From Zygnema circumcarinatum (Eukaryota; Streptophyta; Zygnematophyceae; Zygnematales; Zygnemataceae), in contig CM074804.1 in the NCBI GenBank assembly GCA_037447605.1, forward strand, positions 6,613,948 through 6,677,947: DNA of 64,000 bases. The letters run 5' to 3'. Below, piece after piece: positions 1 to 10,951 of the stretch. Made by a program: the position numbers and the translations under genes. How positions within the stretch are numbered: the first letter of the stretch is position 1; each line of letters begins with the position of its first letter. Below the pieces are notes generated by a model. The model saw only the letters and a program-made list of their open reading frames with translations. It ran no database searches and was not told the origin of the DNA.

Positions 1-753
1 AAAAGATCAACTAGCCGGTTGTACAAAACTGAGGGCATATTTTGAGAGATACAAACCAAAAATTTCCCCACCACACGTTGTTAGGAAGGAATGGTAGCAA
101 CAGTATGCTCTCGTCAATATGCTTTCAATTGGACGACCCAAAAATGGCCTTTCGGATTCCTTTTATGGTATCGGGAGTTGTCCGACAGCATCCTCCAAAA
201 ATGTTTGCGCCAACGTCACGCCAAAAGGGGGCATATGATACAAAGTCCCCATCCTTCACGCGGGTTGACTCCTGGAAAAAGGCGAGAATTTGCACAAGTT
301 AATGCAATATTTGTGGTTCATCACTTCGAAATATTACAGTTAATGAATGGTGTACTACGATAGCAGTGTCCTCCGTCCACTTTTGTCAAGGAATCATAAA
401 TGGTTACTCGGAAGTTGCTGCAAGAGGCAGAGAGAGGCGAAAGGATCTCACCACCCATTCCTTTTTCTCGCCATCCCACTCTTCCCCACTGTTCGGATAA
501 ATGATGATAGGCTTTTTCGTAATCTGGACACCGATTTACGACACCAGACGATCAGAGAGAGACTCAGAGCACATCAGCAGGACTGCAAGAGAATGTTTAA
601 AACAAAGTCCACAGAAAGCAGTGCCCTTCTCTAACACGCCTTCACTGACATGCCCTCAATAGTCCAAACAACACTGTGTCGCTAGATACTCATGCAAACT
701 GAAAAAAAAAAAAATCCACAGCGAAATAAGAAGGTCAACAGTTCAATGCTAAC
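1..753. other. Downstream intron or unassigned sequence of the HMT gene
   Basis: The fifth HMT exon ends at 754 with a clear GT donor, so this stretch should begin as intron 5 of that gene. I looked for the next expected HMT segment on the minus strand and did not find it, so the intron probably extends past the left edge. No other gene or repeat recognised. Confidence 0.4.
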
Positions 754-3442
754 CTGGCGAGTAACTTTCACCAAGCGGTGAATGTAGCGAGGAGCTGTAC
801 AATTGATACCCACTGCCACGATATGCTTGCATGAATCTGCCAGCCTTATACAAGCCTCAAAAGAATCTCCCCTCACGACGTTGCGGCCATCTTTCGAGTT
901 GAACGCAATCCATGCAGGAATAGGCAGGTTTTCCTCGTCCAACAATTGCACCAAAGCCTGTACACATCTTCACAACATAGAATTTGAAAGCTGAAACAAG
1001 ACGCGACTCGTATTTCTCAGGTCACGAGCAAGACTCATGCATTCATACATGATTGGTTCTCGTTACAAGGGCTGGAAGGAACTTAAAAAAAAACAAACAA
1101 GGAGCGAAAGCAACCATGCAGGCACACGCAACTTGCCTGTGCTTCCTGCAAAGATGGAATAGTCTCCAGAGCAATAATGTCTGCCCCGGAATGGGCGAGA
1201 ACTTGCAGCCGCCGCCTGTGGAACTCCACTAATGTTTCCACTGTCACCTCTGGGCCATAGTCGCCACTACAGCCAGGTTCCCCCACGGGGAGAGGTTCGG
1301 TCAGTGCAGCTCAAGATTCATTTTCTTCAATGAAGTTACTTTTGCGAAACAGTTACAGAAAACAGAAAGACATGTTAAAACTGCAGGATTTAGCAAAACA
1401 AGGCTGAAGTACCACAGATACTTTCCAGTTCACGAACATTTATGAGGTTAAAGTCTCTGAACTATATCAGACGGTTTCAGCTACAACATTGACGCCAAAA
1501 TCGTTTGCTTCTATTAACTGCCTTCGTCTTTGGACAAGACCAGCCAAAGAATCCCTAATTACTCAAGCGCGGAAAATCAGTTCAGTTCATTTGTTGTCTG
1601 CATGGTTGGTTTCAGGATTCTGGCACTCATCGCATTCCAGAATCTGTGCGGCAACCGCAGAAGCAACAAACACAATAAGGCAAAGGATCGAGGTCACCGA
1701 AAATTACTAGATACTGAAGATAGTCCTATTTGGCCCACACTGCTGCGCTTGACACTTACCTGTATTCAGAACCATCCGCCAAATAGGCACCATAGCTCCC
1801 AACGGATGCAGCTACCAGCCCTCGCTGACGAGTGAGCTTCGTGCTGTCTCCATTCCATCCATGGCCACCTTTCGTCTGAGCGACATACTCCCGCCAGAAG
1901 ATGTCACGAGCCTCGCAGACCAACTCCACACTGCGCTGAAGTAGCCACTCCGCCTTCTGGGGTTCGACTCCCCGGGCAACAAAACCTTGTATTGTGGCCT
2001 GAAATCCGCGGACATGACTACCCTTGCTATTCAGTAATAAACATTGGGCAAAGACGTTTCCTCCAGGCCATCAACATTTCCTGGGACAAAGCAAAAAAAA
2101 AAGAAAAAGAAAAAAGGTGCGAAATAGCACATAGAAAGGGCATCCCAAGAAATCCTCTCATCCATGGGAAAAGGAAGCATCAAATGAAAACTCAAACAAA
2201 CATCGTCACGCTCTAGGCAAAGAATAAAAACACAATAAAAAGCCCTTCAAGGATAGATTTTCCAGTGAATGCAACAATTACAGCCATATATGAAGTTACG
2301 TTAGCCGGTTCAGACACCCACTCGTCAACAAAAACGTTCAACGCAGGGCAAACTAGGAAGAAAGGGAGCAAACAATGTTAAAAAAATATTTCGACCAGAA
2401 TCCATCCATACTGAGGTGGACACCATCAGCCTGACGATCAGAATCAGCATATGAAAAGACTGTCCACTGCTCTACAGACATGTACAAATTTACCAAATGG
2501 TCAGTACAAATAAAAATTAATTAATACCTTTATAATGTTCAATTTATTGATCTAGTTCACTTTGACAAATAATAGCAGACATTCCTTTAATCCTGAGATG
2601 ACTAGCGCGCGTCAAGCTTTACCTGATAAGACGCTGAGATCCCAATATCTGCACCTGCCCGAAAGTAATCCAGATGCACCTGCAAGTAAACAGGTTTTAT
2701 ATCAAAAAGAAGTACTGCGATTCCTGCCAAGATTGCTCCAATATAGACTAGAAAAATAAGTACACACCACTGATAAGTATCAATTCATTGAAGAGACAGA
2801 AATCAAAAGTAAAGTAAGAATTTATTATTTTAAAAACAGGAACTAATTTCCAACCACGACAGCCTACATTTTGACAGCAATCAAACGGCAGAGCGCACCC
2901 TTTTCAAACGGCGATTGACCTGGCGAATTACGTTTATTCCAACAATCTTGTCTAAGAAAGAAGCCCGTGGTACGAGGAGACTTACATAACAAGCATTACG
3001 ATTCCACTCCTACTGGCCTAAGCACAATTCCTTGAGAGAACCCTTGACAGCAACTTCATATGTGAGCAAATCAAGCGTGATTGTCACTTGCCTGACGAAC
3101 AAGCGCAGCACTCTCGTCGTCCAAAAGGCACTTAGCACTCCATAAAGGATCATTGATGTCGGCACCTCGTCGCTCCAGTTCAGTGGCCAAACCTCCATCA
3201 ACAATTGCGCAACCACCGTTATTTTCTAAAAGAGAGATCAGTGCTCCGTGACAGTTCTCAACATGTATTAATTTTGCTTCGCTCTCCAGAGGTGATCTCG
3301 TGCCTGTGCTTGACAAAGGCAATCGCAGTTCCTTCAGCGAAGATCCATGCTGGAGAGTGATCAGCGGTCTATGGTTCGACAAGAAGACTCCAGCGGCAAG
3401 GTTTCGAGAGTCTACGGAATGCAGAAGATCCGTGGAAGCCAT
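1..3442 (-). CDS. HMT: Homocysteine S-methyltransferase (5' part; 3' end beyond the left edge)
   Basis: Cytosolic enzyme that methylates homocysteine to methionine using S-methylmethionine (or AdoMet), part of the plant SMM cycle. Exons read on the minus strand: 3092-3442 (start ATG 3440-3442), 2623-2679, 1760-1998, 1137-1266, 754-957; phases all agree. Family marks seen: [14 protein letters not shown] near residue 80, then [34 protein letters not shown] and GINCTAP, whose Cys is the first zinc ligand of the family. The C-terminal half with the second Cys pair is not in the window. The first exon carries about 75 residues ahead of the usual start region, possibly an extension. Introns 1 and 4 appear to use GC donors (AG|GCAAGT), see findings. 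Identification is confident; the exact N-terminus is less so. Confidence 0.9.
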
Positions 3443-4319
3443 TGATTTTCTGAATCCCAGAAAATTGGAGACTCAAGCTGTGAAATATTTGCTGATTTGC
3501 ACTTGTTGAAGACTATCCCAAGGTCCCGAGAGATTTACGAGAAAACTGGTGCATAAACCAGCCGTTTGCGAATTGCTCCTCGCTTTCCCGCCCTCCCAGC
3601 CCCCCACCCCCCTCTTCCCCTCCTTCTTTCTCCGCCCTCAAGGAACGCCTTCGCCACTCTTCTGATCTGCAATCATCAGTGACGCAAACGAAGCGGCTAC
3701 GAGGGAATTTGCCGGCACAGCAGAGCTTCCAAGAGCGCTGCCGCAGGCTTCCTCGGACACGGTCCCCTCTCTCTGCCACGCTCCCTCCTCCCGGCTGCTC
3801 GGAGATTTCCTGCGCCGCCCACGCCTTATATGTATCTCAGGAGCTGCCTGCAGTGCACTTTTGGAGGCCCGTCAGGCGCGTGTCAGAAGTCCCGTGTGAA
3901 CGCGCACAACGACGGAAGAGCTTTGACAAGGAGGGGCCAAATGTGAACGGCCATTCTTGTACACGTCAGCGTGGTCCTACTAACGAACACGTGTGACAGA
4001 TCGGCCGGAGCGATGTCGGATGGGAGGGCTCGGGGGAAGCCACGTGTCGAGTCGGGTCAAAGCGCAGGCCTCGTGAAGGCCCGAGGGCCTCGGGCCGTAC
4101 GCTTCCGCCGCTTGTCGTTTCGATGACGATGTCGCGAAGGGAATAAAGTACTGGTCCCAACTTGCGGGAGGCGCGCGCAGGTTCGCAGAACCGAGACGCT
4201 TTTTCGCTCGCTATGTGCAATGCATGGGGACATCTGTCCAGGTGCACTGCACTCAGACAGGTGAGACACGTGCAGAGGGACGGAGCCTACCGTACCGAAC
4301 GCATGCCTGTTCTGAAGTA

Positions 4320-4834
4320 CAGTAGGGGGTCCTCATATTTTCCACCCTGGTTCCGGGCAAAATGAGGCGAAAATATTAAATTTGCATATATAAGGTTCGT
4401 GTTACGAATAGACGGGCGGTATTATGTTAGAGTTCATGTTGGACCGTACGTATCGTATCGTATCATATCGTACCGTATCGTACTGTATCATTTAGCATCG
4501 TATCGTATCGTGACATATCGTGACGAATATACTGTCGTACATACTGTCGTCATCCAACCATCGGGGAGTTTCGTATCGTATTGACCGTATCGTATCGTAT
4601 TGAAGTCAAGAAGACGGGGAGAAGAGCGAGCGCCTCTTACGGCGGCACGAGCGGGGAGATTAGGTGCGTTTTGCGTAAGCCCGTAACGGCTAGTACAGAT
4701 AGTACGGACAGTACGGACAGTACGAACAGTACGGCTAACACAAGTTACCGTACAAAAAAGTGGTTTCGGCAAAATTGGGGCGAAAATATTGAGGACGCAC
4801 TCCTTGGGGTGGTAAATACGAGGACCCCCCACTG
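4320..4834. mobile_element. Non-autonomous Tc1/mariner-like element, 515 bp
   Basis: The terminal inverted repeats begin CAGTAGGGGGTCCTC at 4320 and end GAGGACCCCCCACTG at 4834; they match over about 25 bp with few mismatches. Both ends are flanked by TA (4318-4319 and 4835-4836), the target duplication typical of Tc1/mariner. There is no transposase. The interior is mostly a TATCG-type simple repeat and GTACGGACA-like tandem units. A sub-terminal block GCAAAATG/TGGGGCGAAAATATT occurs near both ends in the same orientation. Confidence 0.75.
4446..4602. repeat. TATCG-type pentanucleotide repeat inside the mariner-like element
   Basis: Imperfect runs of CGTATCGTATCG occupy about 4446-4530 and 4572-4602, separated by CATACTGTCGT-type sequence. 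A related array of GTACGGACA units follows at 4692-4735. Both lie between the terminal inverted repeats of the element at 4320-4834. Confidence 0.7.
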
Positions 4835-5982
4835 TAAACAAAACAAAACTTCCGCAAAATCTAATATTGTACCGAACAGAGTACCGTACCGTACCGTATC
4901 GTATCCTATCGGCATTGCCTAAACTGGTCCTCGGTTCGGCCATTCCCATTCGGCACTGAATATTCTCCCATCGTATCTCCTCCGAAGCCGTACGGTAGCC
5001 GTACTGGACCGTACACGGTAAACCCCGTTTACGGTTTCCATGCTTGTCCGCGTTTTTGAATGTGGCTCGTGAGTCGTGGCCCGTGCGGCCCCTGCCTGGA
5101 GCCCGACTCGGCCCTCGGGCCGTTCACACGAGCTCGCGGAGGGGTCGTTGTCCTGCCACGTCACGATTGTCGGCTGCGCTCTGACGCGGAAACTGATCAT
5201 TCTGACGCGTTAGTCCGTACAAATGTCGGCGCAATGCGGATATCGATCACGTGACTCCGCTCGCTGGGCACGCGACGCCACGTCGGCAACTGCCAGCTCA
5301 GCGGCCCTGTCCTTGGCCCTCAGGGATCCTCACGTGCGAAAGCTCCGATCTGACGGAGCTTCGTGGAGGCACGGACGGTCCGATTTGCGCGCAGAGATTT
5401 CATGGGTACCGTCCGTACGTACGCTCTGGAACCGTCCGGACGGAAACGAAATTTGGGGCACTTTTTCAACTTGACAACGAAAAGTTATGCCCTGCCCGAA
5501 AACTATTTTAAAGGGCTTAAAAAGGAAAGGCGTTATTTTTTTTTCAAAATATCTATATGAATGTAATATGTATATTGTACATTTAACATCCAGGCTCCCT
5601 GGTTCCTACGTGTCAACGTTTTTCATGCTGCCCGATGATTATTTTTTTATTTTGTACTGACCGGAACGTTGTTGTCTTATGCGCACAAGTGCTTCAAAAC
5701 TTTTTCGCAGCCATCAAGAGACCGACACGAGAAATTACAGTCGTTGGATCGTACGGATATGTTGGAGAGCGGATGTACAAATATGTCGAGAGACACCCGC
5801 TTGATGTACGGACGGAAGGCCGGCCCCTTGCAGCTCCCTGGCAGCCATGGCCCACGTCGCAGGCGCGTGATATCCGTCGCCCGCTCTGCCCCGCTGAGCT
5901 GCTCTGCGCTTCTTCAGCCACAGAGCTTCGGAAAAGGGAGTGGCATTCTGCGCATTCTTTTCTGAAATTCGCCGCTCTCTCC

Positions 5983-8900
5983 ATGGTTGCGGATCTGAAG
6001 CCTCTCAAGCCTTCAAGCAAGGCTGAAGATTATGTGCGATCAAGGAGGCAGGCAATTGTGGTCGGAAGGGCTTCCGGAGTCAATACTTGCAACGATCTGG
6101 AAGAATTGACTGAGCAAGAATCTTTCAAAGTGTTAGTGGGTGCTGAGTTGTCCTCTGTTCGACCATGTGACGATTGTACAGAGCAGGAAGCGAAGCTCTG
6201 GTGCAAGAGCTGCTACGTGAGCCTTTGCCCTTCTTGTGACGGCCATGCGCATCAGAATGGCAGCAGGTGATTTGCTTTGAGCATTGACATAATTGGGAAT
6301 TAAGACGAGCATTTTCTGTGGTGAATTGAATACTGAAATTATCGATCCTTGCTTGCGCCAAGAACAATTTGATTGCAGGTAGTGTGCATAAGTACATGAC
6401 TGTGCGCTTGATCAATGGTTTACTTGCAGTCGTAAGTAGTCTGCCTTCTGCTTGGATGCAGTCAGTTAGAGCTTCTCCTGGCTGTACTGCCGGTTGCAGT
6501 GGAAATTCGTCCTGAATTGAATTATTCTCGAAATTAGCGCTAGATATAGTTAGACATTGTGCTCTCTCAAATTTCAGGAATCATTCATCAGCTCAGCTGC
6601 ATGTTGCCTGCTGGCGATGAGAAACTGAATCAGAGCCCATGTGAATGCTGGATTGAAAGTCTTTATGTTGCCATTGCGTATTTTTTTCAATGGGAATGGC
6701 ATCTGTGGGGCGCATCTTTGCTAGATCAAATACGTCCTCGTCAATGGAATGAAACTTGTTTGGTTGTGCGAAGAATAGCATTGAACGCACGCTTTGCTCG
6801 TGGTGAACGTGCTTCGGTTTCGTGTATGTTCTTAAGCAAGTGTTGCATTCAGCCAAATGTTGAGGGCAGACGACTGTTTGAATACGAAGTCCCATAGTTC
6901 TGAAATTCTCGACATCAAATATCATTTGCTGTTGATACTGCGCGGAGCTTCCATTTCACCTCCAGGACAGCTACAAGTTTGTGCATTTGTGGCCTCAAGC
7001 ATGTTGAGGATCGATATTTGACTTGTATATATTTGACTTGGCACTCGATGACGTTTCCGTTTCTAAAGAATACACTCCCCTTACTTGCCAGATATTGAGG
7101 CTCTTGCTGCTGTCGCGATCTTGTTCTTGTACGAATTGAGAACTGTTAGCAAGTTTCACCGTTTCTGTGAAACGTCAGAAGTACGTCGTGCTTAACTGGC
7201 ACAGATTGAAGTGCGAAGCACGTTTATAGTCCATAGCTTGCTGTCGTGACGATTTTCACCCCGTACTATTTTATGGGACCAGTTGACGTAAAGACTCCTT
7301 TGTCTCGGCCTTGCTTCATTTAACGTTTTGTGTGCGTTTCTCTTCCCTGTCGTCGGTTGCAGGAAACAGAAACATAAAAGAATTCTCTATGGTTGGAGGG
7401 ATTCGTCCTTGTTGCTCACACCCATCTGCGAACGTCTTCTTGGGCCCTCCAAAGATGTTGAAACTCCTACTCGAGTCATCTCAATAACAGCCGTGAAATG
7501 CGTTGGCGAGAACACTAGAAGTGAAGATATTCACTGGGCACGGAGTCCCCTGGTGAAGAATGCGAGGGTCCTATCTGGGCATCAGGGGATGCTTGTGAAG
7601 GAAGCAGATGGCGCTCTGAGAAGCATTTTTGAATTTGACAACAGTGAACTGGACATAAGCGTTGTCGAGGCAAAGGAGACTATTTCAAAGAAGAAAAAGA
7701 AGGGCGGTCGGAGCGTTTCCTCCTCTCAAAAGCGATCTGAAAATGCCGATCTAGAGGAAACAATAAAGGTGAATCACGATGCATCATGCGTTAAAGACCT
7801 CATTGCTGGTGCCACTGCTGCACCATTAGCGCCATTCATATGGGACGGTCGTCGACAAAGTAGTCCATCAGGATCAAAAGGCATGACTTCAGCCATTTGC
7901 GCAGTTGGAAAAATACCTATTTCCTCCTTGAGATTAGCTTTGCAAACTTCTGAAGCACGCCATCCTTCCACTCCAACTAGTCATTCACAAGGTATCCCTG
8001 AGACATCTCTGTTTTTGGCTTCGACACATACGCTGGGAGCTCCGGCGAATCCATGTTCGTCAACTTTGGACTCGTCTGTTGTGTCGTCTGTCTCCTTGGA
8101 ACCACCCCCTTGCATAACTTCGTCATCGCTTTCTGCAAAGTCGAAATCCTTCCCAGTGCTTCCATCTATCAATGGTACAGATACATGTGAAGCTGATATG
8201 TCCCCAGTACCGCTCTTCCGCTCTGTAAGCCTTCCTATTGGAATGCAACACAACAAACTGAAGGAGAAGTGGAATGGAGGCATAGTCAACCAACTGCCAT
8301 CTCCTTCTTCTTCAGAGAGCGGATCCTCCTCTACGTCTATATCGCCTGGGAGTGCTCATCCGTTCCTCTCCAGATCCTCATCTTGCCCTGTGGTAAGCTT
8401 CTGACCTTTGAGGATGGTGGTTTTTTTTGACTGAATCGATTCTTGGTGTGCGTGATGCCTTGCTGTTTGTTGAACTTCCAGCCCTGTTTCTCTAGAAAGT
8501 CACGCAGTGAAGTTTGGAGCTCATGGACCGAAAAACGAGAACCGAGAAACGTATTACTCCATGTCATTGCTTTTTCTAACTTGCTCACCTTATGATACAC
8601 TCTGAGGTCTGTCCTCAAACTCAACTGAAGCAAGAGTTCCGTTGTTGCTATCGAGGTTGACTTTCTTGCAGAACTGAGTCATGCACTACACAACAGGAGA
8701 TCTTTCCAATGGTAATCGATATAATGGATTCAAAGACTCATTCTATGCTTTGGTTTGTTTGCAGGGCCGTCCCTCTTCACTCCGCGGGGGAAAACCGCGT
8801 CCCTCTGATTTGCGTGTGAAGTGGGCTCCGGAAGTGTGGGACCCACCGCCAAGCAGCAGCTCGCACACTGTTGGATCTCTTTCTTCGCTCCAACGCAGTG

Positions 8901-9604
8901 GTCGAGGCCGCCGAAATCAGTCGTCTATGGGCCATAGCAAAAGGAAAAGTGGAGATGGAGGGAAGCTGCGGCGCGGCAACAAAGGTGCTACTGGTGGTTC
9001 TAAAGGTTCAAACAATGCGGGAGGAGGAAGTGGGAAAGGGGCGGGCGTCGCAGGGGTTAAAGGAAGTGCTACGCCTATGCCACCTGCACCAGAAATGGCG
9101 GTAGGAAGTAAGGAAGGTGGAGGTGAAGCAAGTGGGAAGGGTGTTCTGATGGTAGATGATGTGAAGGTGCTTGTGGGGACTTCTGAAGTGAAACAGAATA
9201 GCAACCTAGCCGTCAAAGGAGCAGGACAACTGGAAAGTGCCGTAAGCGAAGATCCTTTGAATAATGGAACCGATGGAGGAATGGATCTGAATGCGGAGGG
9301 AGAGGAGTGGACGGTTGTAGCAAAGAAAGGGGCTCGTGGTGGAGGAAGGAGTAGCTCTGCTAGGGGCAACTCAGAGCATGAGCGAGGAGAGAAGCTGCTG
9401 AGATCTCAGATTGATTACACCCTCACTGTTCAGGGGGACCACACTACCATTAAGGATGCATATAGCTGCAGTTCTGGGGTATGCGCAGGTGGCAAACTAC
9501 TGCTGCAGAGTGGCAGCTGCTCGTTTGATAATATGCAATCTGAGCAGCATTCAATGAGCTGGTCGGAACTCGATCGACAAAGGACGAGGGCCAGTTCTTG
9601 CTAG
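5983..9604 (+). CDS. Single B-box zinc-finger protein with long low-complexity tail
   Basis: Three exons with matching phases: 5983-6266, 7363-8392, 8765-9604, giving 717 residues. A single B-box sits near residues 63-100: CDDC, then CKSC, CPSCD, HAH and KQKHKR, the Cys/His spacing of plant CONSTANS-type B-boxes. The first intron (1096 bp) cuts the B-box just before KQKHKR. The rest is Ser/Gly/Lys-rich with basic patches (KKKKKGGR, GRGRRNQSS, KRKSGDGGKLRRGNKG). The third exon holds VKWAPEVWDPPP followed by SHTV, which I recall from a plant family of unknown function, and GEEWTVVAKKG near the end. There is no CCT domain, so it is not a complete CONSTANS-like factor. The likely role is nuclear protein binding; its partner is unknown. 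ATG 5983 is chosen because sequence upstream lacks family resemblance. Confidence 0.8.
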
Positions 9605-10559
9605 GTAATCTAAGCCTGGTCCCGCCAAAACTGATTTAAGGGCCTGCTGTTGCATGGTACTATCGCTCAAAGTTGCACCTGATTCTGAAGAGAGCTAGGT
9701 TGCATGCTTGTCTAAAATACAAGGTTTGGGGTGAATTCGTCTGAACTTGTGATTGTCATTGACATTGGCCTGATGTAGCTTATTGAATTTTTTGCAGGTC
9801 CGCTGCCGCCTTAAGTCGAGAGAAGGCGAGCTTGTGCTGGAGTAACGCGTTTGCCCAGCTGTTACCCAGAATTGCCTTTGCCTTGAATTCTTACAGAAGG
9901 CACAAAGGCAGTAGGAGGTTGCTCCCTTCGGATGGGCGTTCACCTTGTACAGTGTATCATGCTCCGGGCACATAGCAGCCAAGGATAGCAAGTTTCGGTG
10001 TGTACATAGTGTGCATGTGTGTGTGTAAAGCGTGTGAGATGGCGGACTTGTACCCAAGAGCTGTATTCAACCGCCTCTGCGGAGAATACATTTGGCATTT
10101 AATAATTCTGAGGTTGTTACAGTCGAATCTGCTCATTGTGAACTCGTATTTCTTTCAAGGGAGTGTGTTTTGTAAGCATGTGAACATGGACTTTGGATGT
10201 GTGTTTTATGTTGTAGTAAGATTGATTGTGAGATTGTTGATACCGCATTTTCGTTTCTTTTCTTTCCAGATAGAGCAGGCTCACGTCACCTCGGGCAAAA
10301 CCGAGATCTTCCAAAAAAAAAAATACAAAGAATTTCGATTCCATTAAATGCCCAACGTGCACTTCGTATAATCAAGCATGCACCTTCACTCAATCTCCTA
10401 AAGCTTCTAACTTCTTTGGCCAATCTACGTTACATGAGTACAACGAAACTGTACTCTCTACAGTTTACCAAACTCTCTTCCAAATCCCTGCTCTATGGAG
10501 CCCATCTAATTGCTTTATACAAATCTTAATGCTTTGCTGTCCACAGCCTACGATCTCAA
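9605..10559. other. Convergent intergenic region between the B-box gene and the GT90 gene
   Basis: Holds the 3' ends of two genes facing each other. T-rich and A-rich tracts (for example A9 at 10313) suit 3' untranslated or terminator sequence, but no poly(A) signal is unambiguous. No open frame here has a recognisable domain. Confidence 0.4.
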
Positions 10560-10916
10560 TCAGATGCGGAATGGAAGGCGAGGCCCAATTCTGTCTACGT
10601 CTGCGAGCTGGTCCGAGGAGAGCCACTGCCAGCGGGCCTTGGCGTTGCGCCCCCCCGCGCAGTAGAAGGCGCAGGGCGCCTGGTAGCGCTCCGCCTCCTC
10701 TGTGCCGCACTGCGGGCCGTCCCCCACATAGCCGGGGTACGCCCCCTTGAGGGCGCGGGGAGGCCGGCCGCGGCACAGCTTGGGAGGGGCCTTCACCTCT
10801 TCAGGGGCCTCCATGGACTCGATGTGGTACTTCGCCAGAGCAATGGCCCAGTACAGGGTGCGACCCTCCCATGTGCAGGCGTACCTGCATGGCAGCCAGT
10901 CACTCCGCAACACCAT

Positions 10917-10951
<35 letters not shown>

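Larger units (their letters stand above)
3443..5982. promoter_or_regulatory. Divergent intergenic region between HMT (-) and the B-box gene (+)
   Basis: No coding sequence is convincing here. The HMT-proximal part is C/T-rich (3585-3640) and carries a G-box-like CCACGTGTC at about 4039-4048. The middle is occupied by a Tc1/mariner-like element (4320-4834). The part from 4900 to 5500 is GC-rich with many GTACGG/CGTACG words. Transcription starts of both genes probably lie within a few hundred bases of their ATGs, but no TATA box is convincing. Confidence 0.4.

Noticed and set aside
4488-4949. 153-codon minus-strand frame over the mariner-like element
   Set aside because: Largely encoded by the TATCG and GTACGGACA repeats and it crosses the element's end; no transposase motif.
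8917-9369. Antisense open frame opposite the B-box gene's third exon
   Set aside because: Composition artefact of the Gly/Lys-rich sense frame; no domain.
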